This document shows, one piece after another, positions 34,501 to 42,521 of a stretch of 64,000 bases of DNA; within the stretch, counting starts at the first letter, position 1, and every line of letters begins with the position of its first letter. The stretch is from contig NZ_FNZR01000003.1 of assembly GCF_900109365.1 (NCBI RefSeq), positions 434,001 to 498,000 on the forward strand, written 5' to 3'. This stretch comes from Parapedobacter koreensis. Lineage in GTDB: Bacteria; Bacteroidota; Bacteroidia; Sphingobacteriales; Sphingobacteriaceae. A program made the position numbers and the translations under genes. Under the pieces are notes generated by a model. It saw only the letters and a program-made list of their open reading frames with translations, was not told where the DNA came from and ran no database searches.

Positions 34501-34813
34501 GTATTACGTAGACGTTCGCACCCATTACGTCAACATCTTCAATAACGGAACCGTAGATGAATACATTCACCCGCTGGATTTCATTAAATTGAGGGAAGTG
34601 TCTCTTGGCTACGATTTGCCCGTAAATAAGTGGAATTTGAGGCGGCTGGGAGTTCAAAACGCTAACTTTTCGATTGTTGGCCGCAACCTTTGGTTAATTC
34701 ATTCAAAGGCAAACGGGGACTATGATCCTTCAGAGATCAGCAGTTTCGCGGGCGAGACCGCACAATTGCCTGGCACGAGGGGTTGGGGTTTCAATTTACG
34801 CGTCGGATTTTAG
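31571..34813 (+). CDS. SusC/RagA-type TonB-linked outer-membrane transporter (first pair)
   Basis: A 1080-residue TonB-dependent transporter. Signal peptide (MKHKVHGFILLCCMLLCSVAYTQ), then a carboxypeptidase-regulatory-like domain (GRVSGPDGGPMAGVTVVATGTSSGVTTDDYGRYTI) and a plug (LAGKVTGIQVRSQSPAALG, IYVVDGTILPNINDINLDDIDNVSVLQGPAAAAQFGSQGANGAIVI) with SusC hallmarks. The large barrel ends RGWGFNLRVGF. With its SusD partner 29 bases downstream it should import an oligosaccharide or peptide; no glycoside hydrolase or protease gene is adjacent, so the substrate cannot be guessed. It has the unusually long leader described above, and an XRE regulator is divergent. Confidence 0.95.
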   Translation: MKHKVHGFILLCCMLLCSVAYTQERRISGRVSGPDGGPMAGVTVVATGTSSGVTTDDYGRYTISIPAGTESLTFRFIGYTPKVIAVGTSNVLDAALSPDPTQLAEVVVTGAYGIKATSRSASHNAQVVSQEQMNTIRQTDINNALAGKVTGIQVRSQSPAALGRETEVRLRGMSGFSQGMGAIYVVDGTILPNINDINLDDIDNVSVLQGPAAAAQFGSQGANGAIVITLRKGRQTPGVGVTVNLGAQFDNVYVLPAYQNLYAGGANASLTQYTWQEGHPEAWRALDGKYYHDMQDDASWGPRMEGQEYIPWYAWYGGHSRSYQTASLMPQPNNARDFFETGVTLNNGITFSSSTEKLDFKTTFNNQTVNGLLPESSMSKNNLNVVTTYRLNDKLALSANINYINRELNGLIQDSYGSTSTGSFNQWFHRDLDIDILRELRGLNHNGIYGSWNKRNPNAYDPSSPDEWYRANYWYNPYTQYDFNPISEQNDRLFGDVSFTYKIIDGLSVKGTYRKQQNTYVREARTYTELENSAYQTGVFGAYATQTSYQNRENLEFLASYDKTFNDFSVNANLGTDFFNAVYRSNGANTNQGLTVPNGFFISNSVQSPTIENTRWNEKYNAVFGTAVLGYKDMLFANVTLRNDWFSTLPSDNNDVLSKSFGGSFVFTELLPGISWLSFGKVRYSWGEIPQALGESRGRFGAYRYPGMAYSIGNNQWNGNILMPTPDQLVDPNIHGAVNMQQEMGIDLRFLSNRLGASFTYWNGKDRDFPFSLTVNGASGFTSLLTNIGEIKKEGVEIQLTAQPVVKPGFRWDVNFTYSHLIRNDVVEVSEEYLVTRSNSVANVAFGNLPQAYHEKGMRSGQLIGRGILRNDDGVPILNSNGSYQVDPEVFYGSVLPDFTGGIQNSFNFLNDFYLAFNIDYQFGGVFASLSDGFGAYSGLSARTAVTNDKGMNVRDAVEDGGGIKVVGVNANNEPVEYYVDVRTHYVNIFNNGTVDEYIHPLDFIKLREVSLGYDLPVNKWNLRRLGVQNANFSIVGRNLWLIHSKANGDYDPSEISSFAGETAQLPGTRGWGFNLRVGF

Positions 34814-34842
34814 TTTAGTAGGGAGTTATTTTAATTTGATTA

Positions 34843-36261
34843 ATGATGAAAAGAATATATAAAATGCTAACTGCAACTTGCTTTGTTTTATCAGTTGCGG
34901 GGTGTGATAAGCTCGAAGATTTCGGCGACACGAACGTCAATCCAGGTGCGGCGACGGAGCCGGTTATCGGGGGATTGTTGACGAATGTACAAGCGAATAT
35001 CGGTTCGTATGCCTATGATACGCGAGGAGGGTTGTACGCTCAGATTTTCTCAGAAACGCAATATACGGACGTTTCTTTGTATGGAAGACCTGAATTGGCA
35101 TTTACCGATTATTACCGATTGTATCTCAATGATTTGCAAAATATTATCAATACAGGGGAAAGTAATAATATGACACAAATCTCGCGGATTCTGCAGCAGT
35201 ACATCTTTTTTGTTTTAACAAACCTTTGGGGTGATGTACCTTACGGTGAGGCGTTACAGGGCGACGTGAACCTTCAGCCGCGATATGATCGGCAAGAGGA
35301 TATCTACCGTGGTATATTTCAGACCCTGGGCGAAGCCGTGGATTCGTTCGATGACAGCGCGATTACCGGGGATATCATCTTTGGGGGTGATGTGGATGCG
35401 TGGAGGCGCGCTGCCAACTCGTTGAAATTAGTTGCTGCTATACAGCTTTCGAAAGCGGTTCCGACTGCCGATGGGTTTGCCGCAGAAGCTTTCCGTGAAG
35501 CGCTTGCAGCAACGGGCGGCGTGATTACCACCAATGCTCAAAATTTCCAAGTGAATTATCCGGGTGGAAATTTCCAAAGCCCGTATTTCACGCGTTATCT
35601 CACACGTCAGGATTATGCCGAAAGTGAACCGCTGGTTAGCCTCTTACTTGAATTGGAGGATACACGGCAAAGCGTTTATGGCAGTTCCAATGTGGGTATG
35701 CCGTATGGTTTACCACGGACAGGGGCTGAAGGTTCTGAAGCCTTTACGTCAGCTAATCCCAACTGGTCTCGGATATTTAGTGAGGACGCGAGACCGGAAG
35801 ATGGCAGTGTTTACATCATTACTGCGGCTCAAGTCGCATTGGCTCGGGCCGAAGCCTCGGATTTAGGCTGGACGACAGAGAACTTATCTGATCTCTATAC
35901 GACGGGTATTGAACTTTCCCACGCACAATGGGGCGTTGATATGTCTGCTGGATATTTAACCGGAGACGGTGTAGCACTTACGGCAGTAGCGGGATCAGGG
36001 GCAAATGTAGCGCAGATTTCTATCCAGCGTTATATCGCCAGCTATCCTGATGGTACACAGGCATGGAGCATTTGGCGTAAGTCGGGTTATCCTGTTCTGA
36101 CACCCACACCGCATGCAACAAGTGAAACCGGAGAAATTCCAAGAAGGTATATCTATGCCACAGCCGAATTCTCAACCAACAGAGCAAGTGTTGAAGAGGC
36201 TATTGCCAACTTACCCGGCGGGAATACCGCTGAAGCGCGGGTTTGGTGGGATCAAGAATAA
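34843..36261 (+). CDS. SusD/RagB family surface lipoprotein (SusD-like_2 type)
   Basis: A 472-residue lipoprotein (lipid Cys in LSVAGCDKLEDFG). The next segment, FGDTNVNPGAATEP, and the helical TPR-like core (FVLTNLWGDVPYGEAL, WRRAANSLKLVAAIQLSKAV) match the SusD-like_2 branch, which differs from classical SusD. It should cap the SusC barrel and bind the substrate. ATG 34843 is followed by a second in-frame ATG at 34846; AGGGAG lies in the 29-base gap after SusC. It is followed by the 102-bp element 36281-36382. Confidence 0.9.
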   Translation: MMKRIYKMLTATCFVLSVAGCDKLEDFGDTNVNPGAATEPVIGGLLTNVQANIGSYAYDTRGGLYAQIFSETQYTDVSLYGRPELAFTDYYRLYLNDLQNIINTGESNNMTQISRILQQYIFFVLTNLWGDVPYGEALQGDVNLQPRYDRQEDIYRGIFQTLGEAVDSFDDSAITGDIIFGGDVDAWRRAANSLKLVAAIQLSKAVPTADGFAAEAFREALAATGGVITTNAQNFQVNYPGGNFQSPYFTRYLTRQDYAESEPLVSLLLELEDTRQSVYGSSNVGMPYGLPRTGAEGSEAFTSANPNWSRIFSEDARPEDGSVYIITAAQVALARAEASDLGWTTENLSDLYTTGIELSHAQWGVDMSAGYLTGDGVALTAVAGSGANVAQISIQRYIASYPDGTQAWSIWRKSGYPVLTPTPHATSETGEIPRRYIYATAEFSTNRASVEEAIANLPGGNTAEARVWWDQE

Positions 36262-36280
36262 GTTATCATTATTATCTCCT

Positions 36281-36382
36281 ATACCGGCGGTTTCCCGGAA
36301 TTGTTCCGCTCGTATTTCATGTGTTTGTGAATCCAAAACAGTTCTATCGCGAAAAAAGGGGCTCCCAGCCCCTTTTTTATTG
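36281..36382 (+). repeat. 102-bp exact repeat, copy 1, 3' of the first SusD gene
   Basis: Identical base for base to 41715-41816, which follows the second SusD gene. It begins ATACCGGCGGTTTCCCGG, contains a small GGAA-TTG-TTCC hairpin and a conserved middle with no open frame kept with the upstream gene, and ends in a strong terminator (36352-36378). It starts 20 bases after this SusD stop codon but only eight after the other, so the coding ends differ and the element was added as a unit. It could be a 3'-UTR-derived regulatory RNA or a mobile repeat. Confidence 0.9.
36352..36378 (+). terminator. Terminator of the first SusCD operon
   Basis: A 12-bp perfect stem AAAAAAGGGGCT / AGCCCCTTTTTT with a CCC loop, with T-run built into the stem; a strong rho-independent terminator working in both directions. 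Confidence 0.9.
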
Positions 36383-36647
36383 GATAATATTTGGGATTGT
36401 TAGCTATATGGTGTGGTAAAATGCTTATTATTCGTGTTTGTGTGATAATAGCGAATGAAATTCATAATTTTTTCGATGAAAATAATATATTATATTAATT
36501 TTAATATATATATTAATATATTTTTTGCTGTTTTATTTGTTATTTATGATTTTTGTGTGATTTTTATCTTTTTTTTACAATATAAAATTAACTTATGTTA
36601 ATTATTTTTTATATTTTAAGTATTTTTTAAAAAAAATTAAAATTTTC
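36383..36647. other. Very AT-rich intergenic block before the second SusC promoter
   Basis: No gene is present. The stretch 36460-36660 is nearly all A/T with runs such as TTAATATATATTAATATATT. Such AT tracts upstream of Bacteroidota promoters may act as UP-like elements or as binding sites for nucleoid proteins. No repeats with the first SusC upstream region were seen here. Confidence 0.5.
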
Positions 36648-36679
36648 TTTGTTTATTCCTAACAATTAATTTACATTTG
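36648..36679 (+). promoter_or_regulatory. Promoter of the second SusCD operon
   Basis: TTTG (36648-36651), 20 bases, then TACATTTG (36672-36679). The -7 octamer and the spacing are the same as at the first SusC promoter. The expected start near 36685 gives a leader of about 440 bases. Confidence 0.68.
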
Positions 36680-37125
36680 GCGTTAATGATGGAACATTTT
36701 ATTGTTTTGTCTTAAAAAAATCTTTTTTTGGTAAGAATGTTTGTTGTTTAGAATGACAAACACAATTAGAACAAACACAAACACACATCAATTTAGAACA
36801 AACACAAATCCCATCAATTAGAACAAACAAACACAAAGCAATACACACTTTTGAGGAAAATTTACTAAATTATTCTGAACCATTGAATCAAACAACCGGG
36901 CCCGGTAATTGAGATTTTGTTAACGTAGTTTGATCGACCGCAAGAATTAAATACTAGGAAATATTGTAATTGGATTTCCATCTTGTTGATGGAAGAAACT
37001 TGTAGTGCCGTATGCAAATAGTTTGTATACAAGGACCTGCAATATCGGATACTATCGTATCCGCAAAGGAATCCGTTTTTCGGATGTATAGTAATTCATT
37101 ATTAATTAACCAAATTCAAAAACAC
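36680..37125 (+). promoter_or_regulatory. Long structured 5' leader of the second SusC gene
   Basis: No gene. Perfect or near-perfect hairpins: TGTTTGT/ACAAACA (36738-36762), palindrome ACCGGGCCCGGT (36895-36906), TTCCATC/GATGGAA (36976-36994), GTATGCAAA/TTTGTATAC with one G-U (37010-37030), CGGATAC/GTATCCG (37046-37063) and ATCCG/CGGAT (37071-37085). The last two share complementary pentamers, so CGGAT 37046-37050 can instead pair with ATCCG 37071-37075, and ATCCG 37059-37063 with CGGAT 37081-37085; these are mutually exclusive folds. The final block AATTAACCAAATTCAAAA before the ATG matches the first SusC leader. Confidence 0.6.
36763..36838 (+). repeat. Three imperfect direct repeats, CAATTAGAACAAACACAAA
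   Basis: Copies begin at 36763, 36789 and 36815, exactly 26 bases apart, with a weaker related segment at 36748. The stretch is rich in A and C and nearly free of G on the coding strand, so the leader RNA would be unstructured here. The even spacing and low G suggest a binding tract for an RNA-binding protein or Hfq/Rho-like loading, but this is speculation. Confidence 0.7.
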
Positions 37126-40100
37126 ATGAAACAAAAATTACTTGGGTTTTTCATGTTGGGCATCTTGCTGATCGGATCAGCGTATGCTCAAGACAAGCGG
37201 CTCAGCGGCACTGTCGTCAGTGCCGAAGACAATTCGCCACTAAGTGGCGTCAGCGTTCGGGTGGAAGGTTCTTCGATGTCCACGTCAACGGACAACAGCG
37301 GCCGGTACACCATCACGGCAAATACCGGGGATGTGCTGGTTTTTACCTACCTTGGCTATGCCGAACAGCGGATTACGGTCGGCACAACCGCTATTATTGA
37401 TGTTTCCATGTTGACTGATGCGCAACAGTTGGATGAAGTCATCGTATCCGGTGTGGCTGGAGCTACGGATAAAAGGAAAATGACCGTGTCTGTAACTAAA
37501 ATCGGAGAAGCTCAACTTAATGCAGTACCCGCTACTTCGCTTTCTTCTGCATTGACAGGGAAAGTAGCAGGCTTGAGGACCTCTTCGGTAGGAGGTGCAC
37601 CCGGCCAACAGGCAGACATTCTGCTTAGGGGTGATAACGTTTTGGGTGTCAGTGCTTCTCCGCTTATTTTGATCGATGGAATCATCATGCAAGGTAGCCT
37701 TGCCGACATTAACGTGGACGACGTTGAATCTATGGAAGTAATCAAAGGTGCAGCTGCCTCTGCGCTTTATGGTTCGCGTGCAGGAAGCGGCGTTATTGCT
37801 ATTACGACCAAAAGAGGCAAAGGTGCCGCTCTAGGACAGACTCAGGTTACTGTCAGAAATGAAGTAGGGTTTCAGAATCTTCAGCATTATATGGAAACGT
37901 CGCAGGCACACTTGTATAAACTTGCTGATGATTGGGAACAATATCGGGGCCAATATACTAAATATGCTGGTGTTACGTTTCCTGAAGGCTATACAGGTGG
38001 ATATAATGCCGGCATTTCGGGATCCCGGGCAATTGATGATGACGGATATATGGATAACCCGTATGGTGTGTATCGTTTTGATCCGGCTGATGTGTTTAAA
38101 ACAGGGAATACGTTGACTAACTTCGTTGGTGTGTCTAACAGGACAGAGAAAAATAACATTTATTTATCTTTTGAAAATAATGTTCAACAGGGTGTGGTCC
38201 AATACCGTGATGGGTATTCAAGGCAGAATTACCGTTTCAATATGGATCAAGAACTAGCTCCTTGGTTAAAAGTGAGTGCCACTAACTTATTTATTAACAG
38301 AAATGTACAACAGCCGTCAGGTATATTCTATAATGTGTCTCGTATGGAAAAAGATATTGATTTGTTTGCTCTTAACTCCGACGGTCAGCCTTATAATATA
38401 AGGGTGAATCACTTCAACTCAGAAGTAACCAATCCCTTGTACCCTTTATATAAACAGAGCGATAACAGGAATACCCGTCGCTGGATGGGTAACTATTCGG
38501 CCAATGTCAAGTTCGCTGAGTGGGCTAACCTTGATGTCAGCCAAACCCTGGAAATTGAAAATTACAGAAGGGAAGTGATCAATCCCAAGGACACATGGAA
38601 CGCTGCGGCTACTGCTTATACAAATGGTTCGCTTCAACATGAGAGTGAGGAATACGCTACTTACAACACACAAATTACACTTAACCTCAATAAGCAGTTT
38701 GGCGACCTGAGGGTAAATTCCAAGTTGTCGTACTTGTACGAGAACCGTAATTATGAACGAACAAATACACAGGCTTCTGCATTCATCGTTTCCGATATCG
38801 AGGCTTTCAACAATTTCACCGTCATCAATAGTGCAGCCTCCAGCAAAGAGAAAGAAAGGGCGCAAAACTATTTTGCCATTGTAGGGCTCGATTATAAAGA
38901 CCGGTATTTGCTTGACGGGATGTTCCGTTATGACGGATCTTCATTGTTTGGCCCCGATGCACGCTGGAATCCGTACTACAGGTTGTCTGGAGCTTATCGG
39001 ATATCCCAGGATGTAAATATTCAGGGTATAGACGAATTGAAAGTAAGGGCAGCATATGGTACTGCTGGGATACGTCCTGAATTCGCATGGCAATATGAAG
39101 TATATACTCTGTCCTCTGGGGTAGCAACGGCAAGCCAAAAAGGCAACACGGAGTTGAGGCCTTCGCAAACTGCAGAACTCGAATTTGGTTTAAATGTTGA
39201 TTTTCTTAAGAAATTTGCATTTGAAGGCGTGTATGCGCGCTCCAAGACTACGGATCAGTTTCTTAATGTTCCACTTATTGGCTTCCTAAACGACGGATTT
39301 ACCAGTCAACGGCAAAATGCTGGTACAGTAGAATCGAATACGTTAGAGCTGATGTTGGGGGCCAATTGGGTAAGGAAGAATGACTTTTCTTGGAGCTCTA
39401 ATATTGTGTTCTCCAGAATTCGCCAAGAAATCACGGAATTACCAATTCCTGCGTATTGGTTAAGTGCGGTTAACGGCGACGTGAATGCATTCCGTATTGC
39501 AGAAGGTGAGACGTACGGTGCTATTTATGGTCGCAGAATGGTAAGAACCTTGGACGAAATGGCAAGACAGCTTCCGGCAGGAGCGAGTATTGCTGATTAT
39601 ACAGTGAATAGTGAAGGTTATGTGATCGCTGCTGGAACGGAAGGTACAACAACTGAACGACCGATTGTCTACACTGAAAACGGTGCGCCCTGGCTGGGCA
39701 AAATAGGGGATGGAAATGCTAAGTTTAACATGGGTATCGCCAATACGTTTAACTACAAAGGGGTTACGCTCTACGTGCTGCTCGACTGGAAAAACGGTGG
39801 CGATGTATATAACAGTAATGAGCAACGCATGGCGTTCAACAACGTCAGTCAACGACAAGACATGACCAACGTGCCGGAAGGGCAAAAGAAAGCCGCCTCA
39901 TACTGGACTGTTGGTATGTATGATGCCAATAATGCCAATGCCTATTGGGTGGAAGACGCGTCCTATTTAAAACTGAGGGAAGTGGCTATTGGATATACCA
40001 TTCCTGCAAAAGCGCTTAGCGGCTTTTTACATGGTACGATTAAGGGGCTTACAATCAAAGCCGTAGGCAGAAATCTGTATACCTTTACAAATTATTCGGG

Positions 40101-40200
40101 TTATGATCCGGAGGTGGGTACCCTAAGACAGCCTCTTGACGGAATTGGAACGAACCCAATCTATAGAAACTTTGCGTTCTCTTTGGGATTCAATTTGTAA
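37126..40200 (+). CDS. SusC/RagA-type TonB-linked outer-membrane transporter (second pair)
   Basis: A 1024-residue transporter with the same domain order as the first SusC: signal peptide (MKQKLLGFFMLGILLIGSAYAQ), carboxypeptidase-regulatory-like domain (LSGTVVSAEDNSPLSGVSVRVEG), plug (LTGKVAGLRTSSVGGAPGQQADILLRGDNVLG, LIDGIIMQGSLADINVDDVESMEVIKGAAASALYGSRAGSGVIAI) and barrel ending NFAFSLGFNL. The protein has clearly diverged from the first SusC, so its substrate is probably different. The start is ATG 37126; in-frame codons from 37012 upstream lie inside leader hairpins. The SusD partner begins 20 bases after its stop. Confidence 0.95.
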   Translation: MKQKLLGFFMLGILLIGSAYAQDKRLSGTVVSAEDNSPLSGVSVRVEGSSMSTSTDNSGRYTITANTGDVLVFTYLGYAEQRITVGTTAIIDVSMLTDAQQLDEVIVSGVAGATDKRKMTVSVTKIGEAQLNAVPATSLSSALTGKVAGLRTSSVGGAPGQQADILLRGDNVLGVSASPLILIDGIIMQGSLADINVDDVESMEVIKGAAASALYGSRAGSGVIAITTKRGKGAALGQTQVTVRNEVGFQNLQHYMETSQAHLYKLADDWEQYRGQYTKYAGVTFPEGYTGGYNAGISGSRAIDDDGYMDNPYGVYRFDPADVFKTGNTLTNFVGVSNRTEKNNIYLSFENNVQQGVVQYRDGYSRQNYRFNMDQELAPWLKVSATNLFINRNVQQPSGIFYNVSRMEKDIDLFALNSDGQPYNIRVNHFNSEVTNPLYPLYKQSDNRNTRRWMGNYSANVKFAEWANLDVSQTLEIENYRREVINPKDTWNAAATAYTNGSLQHESEEYATYNTQITLNLNKQFGDLRVNSKLSYLYENRNYERTNTQASAFIVSDIEAFNNFTVINSAASSKEKERAQNYFAIVGLDYKDRYLLDGMFRYDGSSLFGPDARWNPYYRLSGAYRISQDVNIQGIDELKVRAAYGTAGIRPEFAWQYEVYTLSSGVATASQKGNTELRPSQTAELEFGLNVDFLKKFAFEGVYARSKTTDQFLNVPLIGFLNDGFTSQRQNAGTVESNTLELMLGANWVRKNDFSWSSNIVFSRIRQEITELPIPAYWLSAVNGDVNAFRIAEGETYGAIYGRRMVRTLDEMARQLPAGASIADYTVNSEGYVIAAGTEGTTTERPIVYTENGAPWLGKIGDGNAKFNMGIANTFNYKGVTLYVLLDWKNGGDVYNSNEQRMAFNNVSQRQDMTNVPEGQKKAASYWTVGMYDANNANAYWVEDASYLKLREVAIGYTIPAKALSGFLHGTIKGLTIKAVGRNLYTFTNYSGYDPEVGTLRQPLDGIGTNPIYRNFAFSLGFNL

Positions 40201-40219
40201 AATAAAAAAAATTAAAAAC

Positions 40220-41707
40220 ATGAAAAAATCACATAGATTACTTTTTATTGCTTTTGTTTCTGCGGGCCTGGCCGGTTGTGAAGACAACCTTTTGGATATA
40301 CCGAATGAAAATAACCCGGATTTTGCACGTGTATATGCTACGGGTGCTGACGTAGAAAATGTGGCTTCGGGCCTCTACAATGCAATTTTCATAGGAGAAA
40401 ATAGCACGAGCGGTGTGCAACCTATGTTAGCTACTGCGGCCGATAACGTAACCTGCTCATTCGGCAACTTCGGTATGCGAGATATGTCTTGGGAACCCCG
40501 TAATTTTGCATGGGACAATTCCCCCACCTATGCCAATAGCGGTCAGACAAACTATTCTTATAATCAATGGTACTCAGCTATAGGCACAGCTTCTAATGTG
40601 TTGAGAGCACTTGATGGGGGGGTTCAGATTGGCGCTAATGGATCCGGTAACAACCGTACCCGGGCTTTTGCCAAATTTATCTTAGGTCTTGGCTATGGAA
40701 ATCTGGCACTCGTATTTGACAGGGCCCATGTCGTAGACGAGACTAAAACAGTTGAGGCAGCGCTTGAGACAGCTGTTCCTTACGAGGAGGTTGCATCGGC
40801 AGCTATTGCTTATCTGGAAGAGGCGTTAGCTTTATCCAATGAATCTTTCACCATTCCGGCAAGCTGGTTAGGCGCACCCGCAGATGTAAGCAGTGCTGAT
40901 TTTAGAAAAATCATTAATACTTCTGCGGCCCGTATCCTTGCTTATCTTCCAAGAAATAACGCAGCCCTTGCCAGCGTGGATTGGGCCCAGGTTAGCGCTT
41001 ACGCGGATAATGGTATTACTGCTGATTGGCTTGTCCTGCAAGATGGTACATCCAGATGGAGCTTTAATTCAGGAGATTATCTAAGACGCGTTGGTTGGGG
41101 TAGGACCGACATGTACGTAGTTAACATGATGGAGCCGTCTTTACCTGATTATTGGGAAGACCGTGGTGATTTCCCAACGCCCCCTGAACCGGCAACCTCT
41201 TTGGATAACCGTTTAAAAACAGATTTTGAGTATATGCCATCTAACGACTTTATTGCTGACAGGGGGTACTATCACTTCAGTTGCTACAGGTTTAAACGAT
41301 ACGATGCTGTTTTTCAGCCCAATATCGGATCGAAACCAACGGTGGCGTTAGCCGAGAATGATATGTTGAGAGCGGAGGCGAAGGCCTATTCAGGAGATCT
41401 TGCAGGCGCAGCAGCTATTATCAATGCGGGCACCCGTGTTACCAGGGGTAGCTTGGCTCCCGTAGCCGCTAACCTTGATGATATCATTGAAGCGATTCAC
41501 CATGAAAGGCACGTAGAGCTTCATACTACCGGCTTTGGGGTACAGTTCTTTCAAATGAGAAAATTAGACTTTTTACAAATTGGTACTCCCTTGCAATTAC
41601 CATTGCCGGGTGCCTTACTTCAAAATTTAGGATTAACGGAGTTCTATACCTTTGGAACAGTTGCTGCCGCTGACGGTATCGGCACATCTAATGGCGGTTG
41701 GAGGTAA
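40220..41707 (+). CDS. RagB/SusD family surface lipoprotein (second pair)
   Basis: A 495-residue lipoprotein (MKKSHRLLFIAFVSAGLAGCEDNLL, lipid Cys in LAGC). The helical body has DIPNENNPDFARVYATGADVENVASGLYNAIF and the TPR-like FRKIINTSAARILAYLPRNNAALASVDWAQVSAYADNGI. It ends with the typical SusD pattern AIHHERHVELHTTGFGVQFFQMRKLDFLQIGTPLQLPLPG. It differs in type from the first SusD, yet is followed eight bases later by the identical 102-bp element. The start ATG 40220 is chosen for the signal peptide. Confidence 0.92.
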   Translation: MKKSHRLLFIAFVSAGLAGCEDNLLDIPNENNPDFARVYATGADVENVASGLYNAIFIGENSTSGVQPMLATAADNVTCSFGNFGMRDMSWEPRNFAWDNSPTYANSGQTNYSYNQWYSAIGTASNVLRALDGGVQIGANGSGNNRTRAFAKFILGLGYGNLALVFDRAHVVDETKTVEAALETAVPYEEVASAAIAYLEEALALSNESFTIPASWLGAPADVSSADFRKIINTSAARILAYLPRNNAALASVDWAQVSAYADNGITADWLVLQDGTSRWSFNSGDYLRRVGWGRTDMYVVNMMEPSLPDYWEDRGDFPTPPEPATSLDNRLKTDFEYMPSNDFIADRGYYHFSCYRFKRYDAVFQPNIGSKPTVALAENDMLRAEAKAYSGDLAGAAAIINAGTRVTRGSLAPVAANLDDIIEAIHHERHVELHTTGFGVQFFQMRKLDFLQIGTPLQLPLPGALLQNLGLTEFYTFGTVAAADGIGTSNGGWR

Positions 41708-41714
41708 TATCCGC

Positions 41715-41816
41715 ATACCGGCGGTTTCCCGGAATTGTTCCGCTCGTATTTCATGTGTTTGTGAATCCAAAACAGTTCTATCGCGAAAAAAGGGGCTCCC
41801 AGCCCCTTTTTTATTG
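41715..41816 (+). repeat. 102-bp exact repeat, copy 2, 3' of the second SusD gene
   Basis: Identical to 36281-36382 over the full length. It ends 36 bases short of... no other flanking identity: the bases on both sides differ from copy 1, so the repeat edges are sharp at ATACCGG and TTATTG. No terminal inverted repeats or target duplications were seen. Confidence 0.9.
41786..41812 (+). terminator. Terminator of the second SusCD operon
   Basis: Same 12-bp stem AAAAAAGGGGCT / AGCCCCTTTTTT with CCC loop as in copy 1. The convergent methyltransferase gene ends six bases later, so the hairpin may stop transcripts from both sides. Confidence 0.9.
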
Positions 41817-41818
41817 AA

Positions 41819-42520
41819 CTATGTTGATAGGGGCGTCATTCGCGCCAAATACTGGTCGGTTTCGTCTTCATACAGTATTTGTACGACCCAGCCTTCGGCG
41901 TGGGCAAGTTGGATCAGGGTCTGCTGGTCAATAAATAGCCAGTTAAATGGTTTGCCCCAAATGCCCTTATATCCGTATTGGTACCTTATCTCGCCATAAT
42001 ACCCTGTGGGTTTGTCCACAGTGCCGTCTGCATAGAGGTAAGCAATATCCGAGGAGTCAAACAGCAACTGGCCACCTTTATTCAGCAAGGATTGGCTGTG
42101 CCGGAGCAGCTTTTTCAACCCCTCGATGCTACCGGCAATGCCGATGCCATTCATCATAAACAATAACGTGTCGTACTTATGACCTTGGTGCCGGAAGAAA
42201 TCATCGTGGATCACATCCCGGACACCCCGTTCGCGCATAAGCGTGCACGCCAGCCGTGAATGTTCCAATGCGGTCACCGTGGCGCCTTGCGCTTGGAGGT
42301 GCAAGGCGTGGCTGCCTGCACCGGCTCCTACGTCGAGCACATGGCCGTCGCACAATGCCATGGCAATATCTTCCAATTCGGGGAAATCATCCGGCCCGCG
42401 AAAGAATACATCTACGGGCATCTCTTCGCTATCGGTGTAGCTAGTATGAAGTAACAGCTTTTTGCTGCGTTTTCCATGGAAATAATCGATTAGGGCATTA
42501 CCAAGTACGTCGTTGGCCAT
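41819..42520 (-). CDS. Class I SAM-dependent methyltransferase
   Basis: A 233-residue protein. The SAM-binding motif I is HVLDVGAGAGSHALHLQAQG, followed by TALEHSRLACTLMRERGV and a catalytic-region LLFMMNGIGIAGS. No substrate motif is recognised. The start ATG 42520 lies one base after the nicotinate phosphoribosyltransferase stop codon, indicating an operon with that gene. The N-terminal extension to 42640 would overlap the pncB coding region and is rejected. Confidence 0.85.
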   Translation of the reverse strand: MANDVLGNALIDYFHGKRSKKLLLHTSYTDSEEMPVDVFFRGPDDFPELEDIAMALCDGHVLDVGAGAGSHALHLQAQGATVTALEHSRLACTLMRERGVRDVIHDDFFRHQGHKYDTLLFMMNGIGIAGSIEGLKKLLRHSQSLLNKGGQLLFDSSDIAYLYADGTVDKPTGYYGEIRYQYGYKGIWGKPFNWLFIDQQTLIQLAHAEGWVVQILYEDETDQYLARMTPLST

Positions 42521-42521
42521 G

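Noticed and set aside
36281-36382. The 102-bp element as an insertion sequence or MITE
   Set aside because: No terminal inverted repeats and no target-site duplication were found, and both copies occupy the same functional position after SusD.
36763-36838. The three A/C-rich repeats as a CRISPR array
   Set aside because: Only three imperfect copies with short spacers, no dyad within the repeat and no cas genes in the window.
31571-41707. The two SusCD pairs as an assembly duplication
   Set aside because: The coding sequences differ strongly, including different SusD subtypes; only control regions are shared.
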